Source: Streptomyces sp. G44 | GTDB taxonomy: Bacteria; Actinomycetota; Actinomycetes; Streptomycetales; Streptomycetaceae | Assembly: GCF_016905445.1 (NCBI RefSeq) | Contig: NZ_JAFEXF010000021.1 | Coordinates: forward strand, 1 to 60,191 | Length of the DNA stretch: 60,191 nucleotides | Reading direction: 5' to 3' | Shown: piece by piece, positions 59,821 to 60,191 of the stretch | Layout: the number at the start of each line of letters is the position of its first letter | Numbering within the stretch: position 1 is the stretch's first letter | The notes under the pieces: generated by a model | Told to the model about the DNA's origin: nothing | Databases searched by the model: none | Seen by the model: the letters and a program-made list of their open reading frames with translations, nothing else | Made by a program: the position numbers and the translations under genes

Positions 59821-60191
59821 GCATGTCCGGCTCCGGCCCCGCCGAGGGCACCGAGGTCACCCTGCCCGCGCTCGGTGAGTCCGTCACCGAGGGCACCGTC
59901 ACCCGTTGGCTGAAGGAGGTCGGCGAGGAGGTCGCGGCCGACGAGCCCCTCCTGGAGGTCTCGACGGACAAGGTCGACACGGAGATTCCCTCGCCGGTGG
60001 CGGGGGTGCTGCTGGAGATCGTGGTGGCCGAGGACGAGACGGCGGAGGTGGGCGCCAAGCTCGCCGTCGTCGGCGCGCCCGGTACCGCTCCGGCCCTAGC
60101 CAAGGAGGAGGCCCCGGCCGCCCCCGCGGCTCCGGCTGCCGCTCCCGCCGCCCCGGCCCAGCCCGCCGCCCCGGCCCAGCCGGCCGCGCCG
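59817..60191 (+). CDS. Dihydrolipoamide acyltransferase (E2), N-terminal part
   Basis: Runs off the window after 125 codons. A lipoyl domain is complete: [21 protein letters not shown], then [19 protein letters not shown] with the lipoylated Lys in TDKVD. An Ala/Pro linker ([16 protein letters not shown]) begins at ~105. Expected to continue with a peripheral-subunit-binding and an acyltransferase domain. The TDKVDTE sequence is typical of E2o/E2p of actinobacteria. Start ATG 59817 overlaps the aceE stop (ATGA). Confidence 0.9.
   Translation, partial: MSMSGSGPAEGTEVTLPALGESVTEGTVTRWLKEVGEEVAADEPLLEVSTDKVDTEIPSPVAGVLLEIVVAEDETAEVGAKLAVVGAPGTAPALAKEEAPAAPAAPAAAPAAPAQPAAPAQPAAP

Overview
The window reads as Streptomyces or a close high-GC actinobacterium. 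Almost all of it is very GC-rich coding sequence with frequent GTG/TTG starts, ATGA/GTGA stop-start overlaps, SPASM-type radical SAM, GNAT, LysR, MarR and two-HTH Lrp regulators, and a homodimeric AceE pyruvate dehydrogenase. A clear exception is roughly 20.5-37.6 kb, visibly lower in GC over the type I restriction genes, rich in pseudogenes and ending at a tRNA-Leu. I read it as a decayed integrated element.

Layout. (1) 0.5-1.25 kb: a leaderless HTH/Clp-N protein. (2) 1.3-9.9 kb: an unusual metabolic cluster with a SPASM radical SAM enzyme, an alpha/beta-hydrolase fused to a DegT-type PLP aminotransferase, a LuxC-like acyl reductase, a LuxE/phenylacetate-CoA-ligase-like adenylating enzyme and a PhyH dioxygenase, facing a zinc alcohol dehydrogenase and a Gfo/Idh/MocA dehydrogenase. 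It has no PKS or NRPS. (3) 10-14.3 kb: a GH3 hexosaminidase with a pentapeptide-repeat tail, then a divergent MFS/AraC pair. (4) 14.3-20.2 kb: a complete D-hydroxyproline catabolic operon (three-subunit dehydrogenase, deaminase, epimerase, GntR regulator), without the final semialdehyde dehydrogenase. (5) 20.5-37.6 kb: the island. It starts with a methyltransferase broken by TGA, then small plasmid-type genes, a type I R-M system with fused HsdM-HsdS, a tight four-gene divergent cluster (RAMA-like reader, small helical protein, HNH-like protein, DUF4365), and a run of broken mobile-element genes (DUF6879 partner, HTH/radical SAM chimera, aldo/keto reductase, large serine recombinase) among intact ones (exonuclease, dTMP kinase). 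(6) 37.6-38.4 kb: tRNA-Leu(GAG) and a chimeric ROK/sugar-isomerase pseudogene. (7) 38.6-49.8 kb: housekeeping and secreted-enzyme genes (GNAT, thioesterase, KAS III, FdhD, MarR/quinone reductase, sialidase and a paired beta-propeller-like protein, BASS transporter/LysR, Lrp). (8) 50.0-60.2 kb: a second unusual metabolic operon on the minus strand (class I/II aminotransferase, PIN-like protein, aldolase/lyase, haem-oxygenase-like diiron oxidase, Rieske ferredoxin) with an MFS exporter, divergent from GntR and DsbA-like genes and followed by aceE and a lipoyl E2 that runs off the window.

How parts may work together. In the last region an 18-bp sequence centred on a palindrome (ATGATCGATCAT) occurs twice. 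One copy fills the spacer of the minus-strand operon promoter, and the other lies just upstream of the aceE promoter. This suggests that the GntR regulator coordinates the diiron-oxidase operon with pyruvate dehydrogenase. In the first cluster, an adenylating enzyme plus a Cys-dependent acyl reductase would give an aldehyde, which the fused aminotransferase could aminate or the alcohol dehydrogenase reduce. Products of both clusters are unknown. In the island the restriction and putative defence genes look intact while integration and accessory genes are broken, as expected for an element that can no longer move but is kept for defence.
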